A program made the translations under genes and the position numbers. From contig JAVIAB010000051.1 in the NCBI GenBank assembly GCA_032433765.1, positions 49,765,986-49,829,985 on the forward strand: a stretch of DNA of 64,000 nt. Reading direction: 5' to 3'. The stretch comes from Megaustenia siamemsis (lineage: Eukaryota; Mollusca; Gastropoda; Stylommatophora; Ariophantidae). Positions 23,932-36,127 of this stretch are shown piece after piece; within the stretch, counting starts at the first letter, position 1; each line of letters begins with the position of its first letter. The notes beneath the pieces are model-generated. The model searched no databases. It was not told where the DNA came from and worked only from the letters and a program-made list of their open reading frames with translations.

Positions 23932-24538
23932 AGTCTGTGCTGTATGATGATCTGATTTTACTATTTACCCAACAAAATAAAGAACCGTGTGGACATTGAT
24001 TGTCAATTTTTACGTCTTTCTCACTCTCCTTCTAATAACTTTAGGCTAATTTCTCTAAGGAAACATCCTTCTTAGTCATTCAAGATTCCTCTTTAATTAT
24101 AACACAAGTTGTTTCTAATAATCAATATAGCTCTTTTATTTCTCAGGAATGTATGTCAAAAAGAAGTCCTGATAGCCAACAACGACCGACTACTAATCTC
24201 AGCTCTCCATTTTTATCCTGTTGTCCTCAGTTTTGTGTGTTTCTATCAAGATGGCTATAATTTGTATTATTAATATTTGAGAATTTCTTCTAGCTTCCTG
24301 TTTCAATTTGTTCGATAATTAATTGGTTCGCTTTAAGTAAACTAGATTAGCAACGGCGTTTTTTTTTGTTTTTGTATGATGTTTAGCCTGCATTGGTGAG
24401 CATTTGTTTGCATAAGCTTATTTAAACGACTTAACTAAATGTGCACACATGTAATAAACACTGGTTTTCTCGGTATGAGCTATCAAGGACTAGTATAATT
24501 ACAATAAGACATAAGTGTCTTCATAAAATCATATCATT

Positions 24539-24542
<4 letters not shown>
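23932..24542. other. Noncoding stretch
   Basis: Nothing recognised. Confidence 0.4.

Positions 24543-24595
<53 letters not shown>
24543..24595. repeat. TA/CA microsatellite
   Basis: About 22 TA units followed by a short CA run. Confidence 0.95.
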
Positions 24596-24649
24596 TTCAA
24601 ACTCAAATAGATGCAGAAAATATAAATACATGCAAGCATTTAAGCGTGT

Positions 24650-24919
24650 GGGAGACGCGATAGCTCAGTGGTTAGTGAACTGGGCTAGAAAGGATAAGAG
24701 GTTGTGTTCCATCCTGATCGACGGCTGCCGGGTTCACCCAGCCTTAAATGGGTACCAGATTTTTTTTGGGGAAAGTAAAGCGGCACGGGCTTAATACCGA
24801 CCACATTACCCGAAAAAATAATGTGCCGGTGGTTTATAAAAATGAAGGTCACTAACACCATATTCCTTATACGCCACATGGTGTGACGGGGTTCTTTCCT
24901 TTTTTTCTTTTTTTTTTTC
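24650..24919 (+). mobile_element. S1 SINE, near full length
   Basis: The A box TAGCTCAGTGG is intact. The B box is mutated (GTGTTCCATCC in place of GGGTTCGATCC). The body and GGTGTGACGGGG 3' end are present, followed by a T-rich tail. I see no convincing target-site duplication. Confidence 0.85.
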
Positions 24920-25085
24920 AAGCTTGTGTGCGTTTTTAGACTTGAAAGTGAAATGTATAGTTATGAAAATGGTGATTGACAACTTGCAACCGACATTTTA
25001 AAATACTTGACATAATCTAACATGGAGAAGGTGGCAGAAAAATATAAACAGATAAACAGTTGAAGACAAGAAAGAGTAAGAATAC

Positions 25086-25118
<33 letters not shown>

Positions 25119-25261
25119 AGAAAGAGAGAGAGATAAAGAGAGAGAGAAAGAGAGAGAGAGAAAGAGAGAGAGGGAGAAAGAGAGAGAGAAAGAAAGAGAG
25201 AGAGAAAGAGAGGGAGAGAGAGAAAGAAAGAGAGAGAGAAAGAGAGGGAAAGAGAGAAAAT

Positions 25262-25292
<31 letters not shown>

Positions 25293-25296
25293 CGAA

Positions 25297-25329
<33 letters not shown>

Positions 25330-25341
25330 AAGAGAGATAAG
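25086..25341. repeat. GA-rich purine microsatellite
   Basis: About 255 bp of GAGA runs interrupted by GAAAGA and GGGA. All purines are on the plus strand, so it is a homopurine-homopyrimidine tract. Unlike the GA tails at 9870, 13483 and 35232, there is no LINE 3' end in front of it. Confidence 0.95.
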
Positions 25342-26139
25342 AGGGAGGCTACAAAAGTGAAACTTAAACTACTAAAGAGGACAAATAAATCGCTATGTCG
25401 TAAAGATGAGTTCTTTGTGACGTCAGGTCTACAGTGTTTCTTGTTCGTCTTGACAAACATACTTCTAGGCCGAAACAAGAAAAGAACCTGGCTAGTCACA
25501 GTTTTCATTTTGAGGCCCGAATCTGCATCCCCCGTCGGGAAATCACAGCGTCAGCTCCGGCAAATGGCGGAAAGTGATTTATTTCGTGGAAAATTCCACC
25601 CCGCCAGGAGTCTTCGTAGCACGTGCGTGCACCTGGAACTGCTGGCCGTCTAGATCGTGAATTACCTCCCCCATCACTGATCATCTTGGCTTTTATCTTC
25701 GTTGTCACTTGCAATCTTTATTCTGTGTTTCAACTTGCGTCCTTAATTTGGTTCTTGTCATTAGCAGGTCATAAACACGCCCTTTTTCCCTTGTGCTTGT
25801 TCTCATCTCTATAATAAAATTAGCGTTCTGTCATTGGCTACTTTCATCATCAAATTGTTTGCATGTTTGTTTGCATTTCGTGGCTATTAATTAAGCAAAA
25901 CTGATGTGTACAGTTAATTTGAAATATTTTCAACTTTACGAAACTAACTATTTTCTTTCTGCAAGAAAATGATAAAGTTTTAATTCCTTTACAACTTACT
26001 TCATGCTAAATGAAATGCGCAATCCATTTTGCAAATAACATAAGGAAAGACAGAATGTTCACACAAATTGAACTGTGAGATTACAAGCACAATTCCAGTG
26101 AATGATTATATAGAAGATAAGGGAGTAAATTATTTGGAG
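25342..26139. other. Noncoding stretch
   Basis: A moderately GC-rich patch at 25500-25680 stands out from its surroundings. I recognise no gene in it. Confidence 0.35.
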
Positions 26140-26412
26140 GTTTAATCACAAAGAAACCCAACAGCCTGCGTACAAATATACTTCCTGCTTTTTGTGATTA
26201 TCTTCAAGAAAATAAACTCCCAAACATACAACTTCCTCTAAAGCACATTTTGGACACAATTGCTGTATCTTCCAGTGAATATGAAAGGGGTTTCTCTCAG
26301 AGGAACCGTGTAGTAACTTCATCTAGGTCATATTTGCATGCACGGACAACCTCTGCACTGATGCTCATTAGGATAGTAAGGTCCTCCTCTCTCCAAATTC
26401 ATTCCCATCCAA
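26140..26412 (+). pseudogene. hAT-type transposase C-terminal remnant
   Basis: One frame is open for about 85 codons and reads NSLRTNILPAFCDYLQENK, then LPLKHILDTIAVSSSEYERG, FSQRNRVVTSSRSYL and TTSALMLIRIV before a stop near 26420. The E-R-G-F-S-xx-N motif followed by a leucine-rich LMLIRI stretch is the signature of the hAT C-terminal dimerisation region (S-x-x-x-E-R-x-F-S). No start codon, catalytic N-terminal part or inverted repeats are visible nearby, so this is an isolated fragment. Confidence 0.7.
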
Positions 26413-26747
26413 TATATTGATTCGTGGCTACTCCGAGGCTGGTGTCCTGAGTTGAAACAAAAAGCAAGAACCTGTCGTCTATGTACGACTAGGATTTGTT
26501 GAAAGCGTTAAGTTGCTGTCAAATCGTCACGAAGAGTAGCCGCACCTTTGTCTCATAAAAAAGCACTGTAATAATATATATACACACACAATGTTAATTC
26601 AATTCTAGGATTGCACTTAGAAGAAAATTATTCTGCAAGAAGCGATCTAGAGAGTTTATACAAAGATATGTTGAAAGTGTATGAGTAGATATAACAGCAC
26701 CTTCAGGGTGAGTATAGGTATCGTTTCTTCCAGAAAAAAACCAGGTG
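26413..26747. other. Noncoding stretch
   Basis: Nothing recognised. Confidence 0.35.

Positions 26748-26784
<37 letters not shown>
26748..26784. repeat. TA/CA microsatellite
   Basis: A short TA run ending in CACACACA. Confidence 0.9.
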
Positions 26785-26829
26785 TATTTCTTTAAACTGG
26801 CTAAAACACCATTATACAGAAGAAATTAA

Positions 26830-26998
26830 TATAATATGACCACTTCAAACAACACAGCTAGCTGGGCAGAACAAAATTGGACGGCATGGTTCCTGGGCGA
26901 CGCATCAGGGGCAGACCAAGAAATAGGTGGCATCACGGCGTCAAGAAGACGGTGAATTTGACAATACAAGAAGCTGGAGATCTGGCTAGAAGAGAGAC
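26830..26998 (+). mobile_element. LINE 3' coding fragment
   Basis: One frame reads RGRPRNRWHHGVKKTV followed by TIQEAGDLARER. This is the RGRPR-x-RW-x-D/G motif seen near the C-terminus of many non-LTR polyproteins. It is directly followed by the RT part of a group B element, so it is a separate older fragment. Confidence 0.5.
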
Positions 26999-27347
26999 AC
27001 ACTAAACCCAACATCATGAAAGAGGAAATCGAAGAAGTAATAAAATATGCGCCAAGAAATATATTACCGGAGATAGAAAACATACCAGTAGAAATAAGAG
27101 TAGCGACAGGAGAAACAGGACATGGTGACATGGCTGCACAGATGCAGCATGGCAACAACAAAAGCTCCAGAAGACTGGCAACAGGTAATCATAGTACCAA
27201 TATGGAAAAATAGAGGTAGCAAGAAAGACTGCAATCGATATCGCGGTACATTGCTTCTCAGCTACGTGCGAAAAAATTACGCTAAAATTGTGGGCATAAA
27301 AGGGCTGAAGCCAATAATAAAACTACAGTTAAGCGATTCTCAAATAA

Positions 27348-27821
27348 AAAGTAAAAGTAAAGTACCACCGTCACGCCAAGTAGCGTATAGAGAATATGGT
27401 GTTAGTGACCATAAATTGTACAGACTTTCGGCACATGATTTTTGGGGTAATGTGGTCGGTATTATGCTCGGGCCGCATTACTTTCCCAGAAAAAAAATCT
27501 AGTACCCATTAAAGGCTGTGTGAACCTGGAAGCCGTCGGTTGGGATCGAACCCTACCTCTTGTCCTTTGTTTACTAACCACTGAGCTATCGCGGCTCCCT
27601 GGTTCGGGCATGTAATAATGTTTAAAAAATAAAATCTAATACAACGCGTTAAGGAAAAAACGATTCGAGAACACCAGACCAAAAGGCCCACCAAGTACAT
27701 ATGGGTGAACGGAATACTATAGTTCGTACAGAAATTTGTGCCCGTAGAGTTGATCAATTATCTCGGAAACTGTTTGATGAATTTTAGTAATTTTTAAAAC
27801 ACTGAGCTATGGCGGCTCCCC
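27348..27821 (-). mobile_element. Composite insertion: S1 SINE plus solo transposon end plus second SINE head
   Basis: The LINE sequence GATTCTCAAATAA (27335-27347) is repeated as GATACTCAAATAA (27822-27834), 12 of 13 identical, so the whole block is one insertion unit or an insertion enlarged later. From left to right it holds a reversed, near-complete S1 SINE (27348-27600). This is followed by ~200 bp that includes a match to the inverted repeat of the 38.7-40.9 kb transposon. It ends with a second 21-bp S1 head ACTGAGCTATGGCGGCTCCC. The simplest reading is that a small DNA transposon landed in the SINE head and duplicated it. Confidence 0.75.
27712..27795. repeat. Solo terminal inverted repeat related to the 38.7-40.9 kb transposon
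   Basis: ACTATAGTTCGT, GAGTTGATCAATTATCTCGG and AAACTGTTTGATGAATTT match, in order, the complement of 40800-40900 and the left repeat at 38727-38789. This copy preserves the outer part of the repeat better than the left end of the larger element does. Confidence 0.8.
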
Positions 27822-28765
27822 GATACTCAAATAAGGTTTAAAAAAACAAAAATAAACAAAGAATGTACTGAAGCCCTATTCACCTTAAAATAGCCAGCAG
27901 AAAAGACAACATAATACAATCAAAATTTGTACATAACTGTCATTGGCTAACAAAACTCAATCGACCGATTAAACAGAGAACAACTGTGGGAGATGCTAAC
28001 AACATACGGAGTAAGCCAACATCTAACCAACGTAATTAAATGTCTCTACATCAACAGCAGCTGCACAGTCAGACAACATGAAAACCAACATCAACAAAAG
28101 ATAGGTCATGAATATCGCGAAAGAGATACAGAACATCACCATATCTATAGACGGCAGACAACTAAACAAGTAGAAGAATTTAAATAACTAGGAAGTCTAA
28201 TGACAAGCGACAATTCACAAACAGCAGAGATAGACTCAAGATGCATCAACGCTTGTCAAATCATTTGACAGCTATCACCATTATTGTCCAACAAGGAAGT
28301 AACTCTAGAGGCAAAACGGACACTGTACAATAAAATCTTTATCCCAACATTGTGCTACTAATGTCAGCCCTGGACCCTAGATACAAGAACAATAAGAACA
28401 ATAGCTACTGAGATGAAATGTGTTAGACCAATGACAGGAAACAGCATAAGATATAAGATAGGCAATGAAGAACTGATTTAAAAAAAGCTAGGATTAGTCT
28501 CCACCATGGAAAACATACATAAACAACAAATGCAATGGTTTGGCCACGCGACAAGGCAGAAGGATCAAAACATAACACAACTAGCCTTCAATAAACGTGT
28601 CGAGAACACCAAACCAAAGGGCCGACCACAAAGAAGATGATTGACGAAATATTAGAAACACTAGGAAACATAACATCTGCATAGGCCAACAGCAGAGCAA
28701 AAAAACGCAAATTATACCTTCCCTCAACGCTGAAAGGCAAACAGAAGAAAGACAAAGAAGATATT

Positions 28766-30664
28766 TCCTTCTTGCAATACTTCTTGGTATAAGCAACTGG
28801 ACATAAGAAGAAGACGAAAGGCGAATGAACCGTATCTACTCTGCACCTTAACTGATAGACAGTAGATTGCTAGGCTTTACTGAATTATAATTATTCGAGT
28901 GACAGCTGCTTCATACTCAGTTGATAATATGACATTTGTCCTTCACCCCATTCCGTAACATTATGCAGCTGGTGTATCCAAGAGGACAACTAAGTTAATT
29001 TTTCGTCACTAACGAGCAAATTCGCAGACGTAGCTAGAAGCTATATTTTACGTGCGTTGTTGGTGAATTTTGTTTCCAAATCACTAGAAGGCAGCTTCAC
29101 AGGATTTGCATCACGAGCAAGTGGTTTTGCAAATTTTGCTGGAATGACATAATTTTGCCATTAGCAACAGATATAGACTACCTTTAAGACTTCCACTAAT
29201 GATTTGATTGCTGTATTTCTTCCTGAAGTTGTTTCCATGAGTGAGCATAGCTGGTAGGCAAGACAGGGGCGAATGCAAGTTTTCCATCTCCTTAGATAAT
29301 ACATTAAATAGCAACTAATTGAGCTATCTGATCTGGAAGGTTTGTTGGTGTATTGTAGAGATGCTCCAAAATATGTTTAAAAAAGCATGTAACAAGTTAA
29401 TTGCTTGATACTTGTACAAACTGTGTCATAAGGTTATCTGTGATTACACGTTGGTACAGAATACAATGAAACGGAAGACGAAAACAGTATATATCAACAT
29501 GTTTGTTTTAATTAGTTCGAAACATATTTCAATATGCACGACTACGTGCATCTGTGATTCGCAATTTTCTTCAGGGTTGCTCATGCCTAAAGAAATAATA
29601 AAAAGAACCGAATGAAACTGTCACTGGAATCTATAACAGGTCGAATTCTGAGGTGGACAAAATATTAGTATGTAGAACAAGATGGATGATACAAAAAGGA
29701 CACAGAGAGGAGGGGGGGGGGGGGAGAAAGAGAGAGGAAGACGAGATATGGGAAAGAGAGAGGATGCGAGAAGGCGACAGTAAGAGAAAAATAAGGGTGA
29801 AAGGAGAACAGGAGAGAAAGTTGAATTGAAGGTGAGAACAAAAGTTAGCAAAATTAGTTGGAAACGAAGTGTCTGCAAGCATGGACATATTTAGAAGTTA
29901 AAGAGAGTGCATTAATGATATTGATAGAACATATTAAAAGAGTAACAATTAGCAAAGAAAACGTGTAATGGCAATTGTAGAATAAATAAACAAGAAACAA
30001 ATTTAGCACAAAAAAAAAGATATATTAAGGTCTGAATAAACTGATCGAGGGTAAGTATAGACAAGGAGACAGCAGGGGAGGGGGGTTTATTGTTAGATGC
30101 GAGCGATAGGTAGAAAAGAAGTGAGTAGTAAAGATGCTTCGAATATATTGAAATGCACAAATAACAGATTTGTGAACAAGGAAAGGCCTATCAATACTAA
30201 AAGACATGATGATCGCAAGAACACACTAACGAACGTAACGAAAGTTACTGCACTGTGTTCTAGCTTTGTTTTCAAAATGCAATCCATTACGAGTTCCAAT
30301 CATATTTATTCTGTCAAGCGCTATTGGTTATTGGCAGTGCCGCTGAGAAAATATTGAATGGTCAAAAGTTATTAAAGCAATGTCTCAATCGTGTTCTTGA
30401 TGTGATGCAATAAAAAAAACAGAAAAAGTTAACACTGAGAATATTGAAGAAAATGGTGACTGTAAGTTTCGACAAAGTGCTTTAGACTAAAATATTTGTG
30501 AAGATGACGAGTAGAAGAGATATGAAGAGGGCGGGGAAGACATGGAATGATCTTAAAAGAATGGCAAGAAACACAACTTGGAAAATGTTTGTTGAAGACT
30601 TAGGCTCCACGATGAGTTGAAGGGAAAAAGAGGAGGAAGAACATAGACTACACAACTTTATAGG
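28766..30664. other. Noncoding stretch with a purine tract
   Basis: No gene recognised. A purine-rich patch at 29697-29765 contains a run of about a dozen G (about 29710-29723) within GAGA sequence. Short open frames here carry no motif. Confidence 0.45.
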
Positions 30665-33435
30665 AAACATAATCCTTCAGTCATAAATAAAACGTAATAA
30701 CCCTACGACGCTGGAGAAAAAATAATCCTACCGTCATATAAAAACACAATTCTAAAATTCCATAAAAACACAACCCTAGCATCCTATAAAAATACAAACC
30801 TACAACCATATAAAAACAAAACCCTACAATATTATGAAAGGGAAAAAAATCATACTATAAAGAACTCTACCATCCTATAAAGAACCCTACCATCCTATAA
30901 AGAAGCCTACCATCATATAAAGAACACTACCATCCTATAAAGAACCCTACCATCATATAAAGAACCCTACCATCCTAAAAAGAACCCTACCATCCTATAA
31001 AGAATCCTACCATCATATAAAGAACCCTATCATCCTATAAAGAATCATACCATCCTGTAAAGAAGCCTACCATCCTATAAAGAATCCTACCATCCTATAA
31101 AGAACACTACCATCCTATAAAGAACCCTACCATCCTAAAAAGAACAGTACCATCCTATAAAGAACCCTACCATTCTATAAAGAACACTACCATCGTATAA
31201 AGAACCCTACCATCCTATAAAGAACACTACCATCCTATAAAGAACACTACCATCGTATAAAGAACCCTACCATACTATAAAGAACACTACCATCGTATAA
31301 AGAACCCTACCATCCTATAAAGAACCCTACCATCCTATAAACAACCTTACCATCCTATAAAGAAACCTACCATCGTATAAAGAACCCTACCATCCTATAA
31401 AGAACCCTACCATCCTATAAAGAACCCTACCATCCTATAAAGAACACTACCATCCTATAAAGAACACTACCATCCTATAAAGAACCCTACCATCCTATAA
31501 AGAACCCTACCATCCTATAAAGAGCAATACCATCGTATAAAGAACCCTACCATCCTATAAAGAACTCTACCATCCTATAAAGAACACTACCATCGTATAA
31601 AGAACCCTACCATCATATAAAGAACACTACCATCCTATAAATAACCCTACAATCATACAAAGAACCCAATCATCTTATAAAGAACCTTACCATTCTATAA
31701 AGAAGCCTACCATCCTATAAAGAACCCTACGATCCTATAAAGAACCCTACCATCATAAAAAGAACACTAGCATAAAAAAAAGAACCATACCATCATATAA
31801 AGAACCTTACCGTCATACAAAGAACCTTATTATCCTATAGAGAACCCTACCATCCTATAAAGAACCCTACCATCATATAAACAACCCTACCATCCTATAA
31901 AGAACCCTATCATCCTATAAAGAACCCTACCATCCTATAAAGAACCCTATCATCCTATAAAGAACACTACCATCCTATAAAGAACACTACCATCATATAA
32001 AGAACCATACCATCATATAAATAACCCTACCATCCTATAAAGAACACTACCATCAAATAAAGAATCCTACCATCATATAAAGAACCCTACCATCCTATAA
32101 AGAACCCTATCATCCTATAAAGAACACCACCATCCTATAAAGAACACTACCATCATATAAAGAACCCTACCATCATATAAAGAACCCTACCATCCTATAA
32201 AGAACACTACCATCATATAAAGAACCCTACCATCCTATAAAGAAACCTACCATCCTATAAAGAACACTTCCATCATATAAAGAACCCTACCATCCTATAA
32301 AGAACCCTACCATCCTAGAAAGAACACTACCATCATATAAAGAAACCTACCATCATATAAAGAACACTACCATCCTATAAAGAACCCTACCATCAGATAA
32401 AGAACCCTACCATCCTATAAAGAACACTACCATCAAATAAAGAATCCTACCATCATATAAAGAACCCTACCATCCTATAAAGAACCCTATCATCCTATAA
32501 AGAACACTACCATCCTATAAAGAACACTACCATCAAATAAAGAATCCTACCATCATATAAAGAACCCTACCATCCTATAAAGAACCCTATCATCCTATAA
32601 AGAACACTACCATCCTATAAAGAACACTACCATCATATAAAGAACCCTACCATCATATAAAGCACCCTACCATCCTATAAAGAAGCCTACCATCCTATAA
32701 AGAACACTACCATCATATAAAGAACCCTACCATCCTATAAAGAACCCTACCATCCTATAAAGAACCCTACCATCCTATAAAGAACCCTACCATCATATAA
32801 AGAACCCTACCATCATATAAAGAACCCTATCATCCTATAAAGAACACTACCATCAAATAAAGAATCCTACCATCATATAAAGATCCCTACCATCCTATAA
32901 AGAACCCTATCATCCTATAAAGAACACTACCATCCTATAAAGAACACTACCATCATATAAAGAACCCTACCATCATATAAAGAACCCTACCATCCTATAA
33001 AGAACCCTACCATCCTATAAAGAACACTACCATCATATAAAGAACCCTACCATCATACAAAGAACCTTACCATCCTATAAAGAACCCTACCATCCTATAA
33101 AGAACCCTACCATCATATAAAGAACCCTACCATCCTTAAAAGAACCCTATCATCCTATAAAGAAGATCCCTACCATCCTATAAAGAATCATACCATCCTA
33201 TAAAGAACCCTCCTATCCTATAAAAACAGAACCCTACCATACTTTTAAAAATGGAAGGCTAGCATGCTATAAAAACATAACCCTAGCATCCTATAGAAAT
33301 ATAAACCTACCACCCGATAAAAACAAAAATTTAGAACCTTGAGAAAAAGAAACCAACCATCCTTTAAAAAAAAAACCCTACCGTTCTATAAAAACGAAAG
33401 GCTAGCATTCTATGAAAATATAATTTTACCATCTT
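30665..33435. repeat. 20-bp satellite with TATAAAGA core, ~119 core units
   Basis: From about 30851 to 33160 the period is exactly 20 bp (AGAACCCTACCATCCTATAA) with only substitutions: more than 110 units with no indel. Common variants are AGAACACTAC, AGAATCCTAC, CATCATATAA, CATCAAATAA and CATCGTATAA. A recurring variant series around CATCAAATAA appears at 32051, 32431, 32531 and 32851, implying local segmental amplification. Both edges (about 30715-30840 and 33215-33400) contain older, diverged 24-25-bp units such as TATAAAAACATAACCCTAGC, which are the core unit plus four bases. Each unit contains TATAAAGA. No coding frame, since TAA recurs and 20 is not a multiple of three. Confidence 0.97.
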
Positions 33436-33868
33436 CATCAGGTCGCATGTCATTTGCAGTACGTTGCATTCACCACATCCATCTGATAGAATCTGTCTCT
33501 AGCTAGATCCCTCACTCCTTCTATTGCCATGTTCAATGTCTTCTTGGTGTCTTCTAACCATTTTCTTCTTGTCTGCCCATAATGCATCACCCAGGAACCA
33601 TGCCTTCCATTATTGTTCTTTCCAGCTCACTGTGTTTTTGACGTGGCCTTAGCACATTATTTTCCTGTGTAGAATGGTGTTTATTAGCTAGTTATTTTAA
33701 TCGTTTAAATCTTTCAGTAGGTCTTAGTTGTTATTTTTCATTACCCAAGGTCCAAAAACACATACACGATACCTTAAGGATGTTTCTGTAGCACTTTATA
33801 TGAATTAATCAATTTTCTTACTTGCTGTTTGAGTAATAGTCCATAATTCACATCCATATATTGCTATC
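33436..33868 (-). mobile_element. LINE 3' remnant, group E
   Basis: The minus strand can be read, across frameshifts, as a non-LTR C-terminus. It has a CGHVKNTVSWKE-like block, then a RRWLED/KTLNMAI-like block, and finally LARDRFYQMDVVN-like sequence. It ends directly at the 20-bp satellite edge. Degraded beyond function. Confidence 0.5.
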
Positions 33869-35230
33869 TGGAAGATGGATACCCACACTAAATTTTAATT
33901 TTACTATCTTAAAGCGAATATACGTAGGAAGAGTCAGACCAGTCCTAGAGTATGGAGTCACAGCCTGGGCTATGGCTTCCAAATCACACGTTAGCAAAAT
34001 TAACAGAACACAGAATCAAACTGCCCGTATAGTCACTGGTGCTATGAAATCTACACCTATCAAGACTCTAGAAACAGTAACAGGTTTACAACCCTTAGAT
34101 GACAGACGGGTCACTAAAGTATTGCAACAAGCGCAGAAATATAGAAGGCTTCTTAGCCACCCCATGGACCAAAGAATAACTGGTTTCGGAATTGTACGAC
34201 TAAAGAGGAGCAACTTCGCTGCAATCGCCAATGAACTAACTACTGGAGACCCAGTACTTTAACAAACAATACCGAAACCCTTGGGCCCATCTGATATGTC
34301 TTCTCGTGGAAAACATAAAATACCAGAACTTCAGGAAAATATAACAGGAATCATGAAAAAAGGCACCCAATCAGACACAGAAAGAAAACATGTAGCAGAA
34401 AAACACATACACGATACCTACCCACATGATTCTTGGTCCCACATATACACAGATGGCTCTGCTACAAATGCCACCAGAAATGGAGGAGGTGGTGTGTTCT
34501 TGACGCCGAATAACCAGGACGAGATCACCAAGTCAATAGCTACTGGGACATTCTCAAACAACTTTAAAACAATAACTGAGGCCCTCAGAGATGCTGCAAC
34601 ACTGGCTACTCGACACAATAATAACATGCACAACAAATTGGTGATTCTGACTGATGCACTGTCAGTACTATCAGCTCTAAAAATCCCCAAGAACAATGAA
34701 CTAGATGACTTTAGAACAGCCCTGGACGAACTTCCAGAGAGTAGTCATTCAGTGGATACCATCACACTGTAATATACACGGGAACGAACGCGCAGACAAA
34801 TTAGCTAAAGAGGGAGGGAGATTACCACAAGAGAACCATCCGCTCATTTATGATGACGCCAAATCCATCCTCAAAGTCAGTTCCATGAAAAATGGAAACG
34901 AGAACACCCAAAGCATAACGAGAGTGACGGATACCACCAACTATCAAGGAGAGATCAAGTCATTTCGCCTAGGCACTGGCCACAATAGAATGAGAAATCA
35001 CATGTTCACCAACTTCAAAATAGGTACAACCAGCCTATGCCACTGTACACAGGACAATATGACTACAAAACATGTTCTACAGGATTGCCCCCAGTATACA
35101 GACCTGAGAAGAGCAATGTGGTCCACACCCACCTCCCTGGAAAAGAAACTATATCGGGCAATCGAATCACTTAAACAGACAGCTGACTTCCCGAGAGAGT
35201 CTGGAATCCTACTCTGATTGAGTCTTGATC

Positions 35231-35269
<39 letters not shown>
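33869..35269 (+). mobile_element. 5'-truncated LINE with RNase H domain, group A
   Basis: The first frame (to 34262) holds the RT-distal region: RPVLEYGVTAWAMASKSHVS, INRTQNQTARIVTGAMKSTP and LETVTGLQPLDDRR. The next frame (34281-34772) is an RNase H domain with catalytic residues at positions 58 (YTDGS), 100 (TEALRDA) and 125 (LTDALSV). The fourth block, WIPSHCNIHGNERADKLAKE with its His and Asp, is in another frame (34705-35217), so a 1-2 nt indel near 34740 breaks the protein. The C-terminus carries the CHC-type cluster CHCTQDNMTTKHVLQDCPQY and ends PRESGILL. The 3' tail is GATTGAGTCTTGATCGCAG then (GA)n at 35232-35269. This is the best-preserved group A copy and defines the family to which the copies at 9488, 10758 and 13165 belong. 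Confidence 0.88.
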
Positions 35270-35504
35270 CTACTGTCTTGCTGGTGTTGTTCTACATGTT
35301 TGTGGCATTTAATTTTAGGCGTTGCTATTGATAATCTTCAATTGATCTCTTTTTTGGCAGTCTCCATTGCTAGTTACTACAGATTCCAGACATTCATAAT
35401 TTCTTACAATTACAAAGTCGTGAATGTTGATTATGATGTTGAGTTTGCTTTTTATTTTGTCACTGACATTATATTAGCTTCCTATATGTAAATATATAGA
35501 TTTT

Positions 35505-36117
35505 ACTCTTCTCTGTGTTTTTTGACACACTCGATTGTCTCTTTTAATTCTTCTGCATTGTTTGGGAGGAGGACTTTGTCATCAGCCAGCTTATCTGAGT
35601 TCTGGAATTATGTTGCCATTTATTGTAGAAGGGTCGATCTTGACACATTTGTGATAGTTTCTGGCATTATGTTCTCTGCATAGATGTTAAACAGGTATGG
35701 AGAGAGGATGCATCCCTGCCCTATCCCTTTTGTACTTCAAACAATTTTGATATTTCACGTCCTACTCTGACAGCTGCTTGCTGTTCGTGATATAGTGATT
35801 CGATAGGTTGTATTAAACCTGTTGCAAAACCCATATCTTTCATGATTTTCCACAGTTTCTGATGGTGTACGCAGTCAAAGGTCTTGCTGTAATCTATGAA
35901 GCATATATGGAGTTCTATGTTGTATTCCATACACTTATCACGGATGTTTCGCATGTTAAAGATGTGGTCCCAGCTGGTACCTCTATCTACTATGACTGAA
36001 ACTTCTTTGAACTATATCTATCGTCGATCTTTAGTTCGTCTGAAGCATTGTCTATATTTGCAATGTCGTTTCCTGTATAAATTTTAATGTCTTTGTCATT
36101 TTTGCAGTGGCCCATAT
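35505..36117 (-). mobile_element. LINE reverse-transcriptase remnant, group F (RTE-like)
   Basis: The minus strand encodes CFIDYSKTFDCVHHQKLWKI and MKDMGFATGLIQPIESLYHE, followed in another frame by QGCILSPYLFNIYAENIM. This is the classic RT palm region upstream of the catalytic aspartates in RTE-type elements (FIDYSKAFDCV). Downstream, LADDKVLLPNNAEELKETIE retains an ADD. Several stops are present. An S1 SINE is inserted at its upstream side (36128-36385). Confidence 0.75.
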
Positions 36118-36127
36118 AGTTTTGTCT

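Larger units (their letters stand above)
26999..28765 (+). mobile_element. LINE copy, group B, interrupted by a composite SINE insertion
   Basis: It matches the minus-strand element at 13789-15343: NIMKEEIEEVIKYAPRN, a degraded QVIIVPIWKNRGSKKDCNRY block, QLSDSQI, then (after the insertion at 27348-27821) REQLWEMLTTYGVSQHLTNVI. The FADD catalytic segment is deleted between about 28080 and 28100. The C-terminal part (EVTLEAKRTLYNKIF, MKCVRPMTGNSIR, GRPQRR-like) is recognisable with stops. It ends in a GAA-rich tail near 28765. Dead. Confidence 0.8.

Noticed and set aside
19861..23932. Long minus-strand frames encoding WLLVDEWLL-type repeats as membrane or structural proteins
   Set aside because: They are only the 18-bp satellite read in phase. 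Frames break at every 1-nt slip, no unique domain is attached, and similar frames exist on the other strand.
25357..25653. 98-codon frame near the GA microsatellite as a gene
   Set aside because: No conserved motif, and composition typical of an accidental frame in a locally GC-richer patch.
30851..33230. CRISPR array or array of promoters in the 20-bp repeat
   Set aside because: There are no unique spacers, since units are directly adjacent. The TATAAAGA words are part of a satellite, and no transcription unit follows each.
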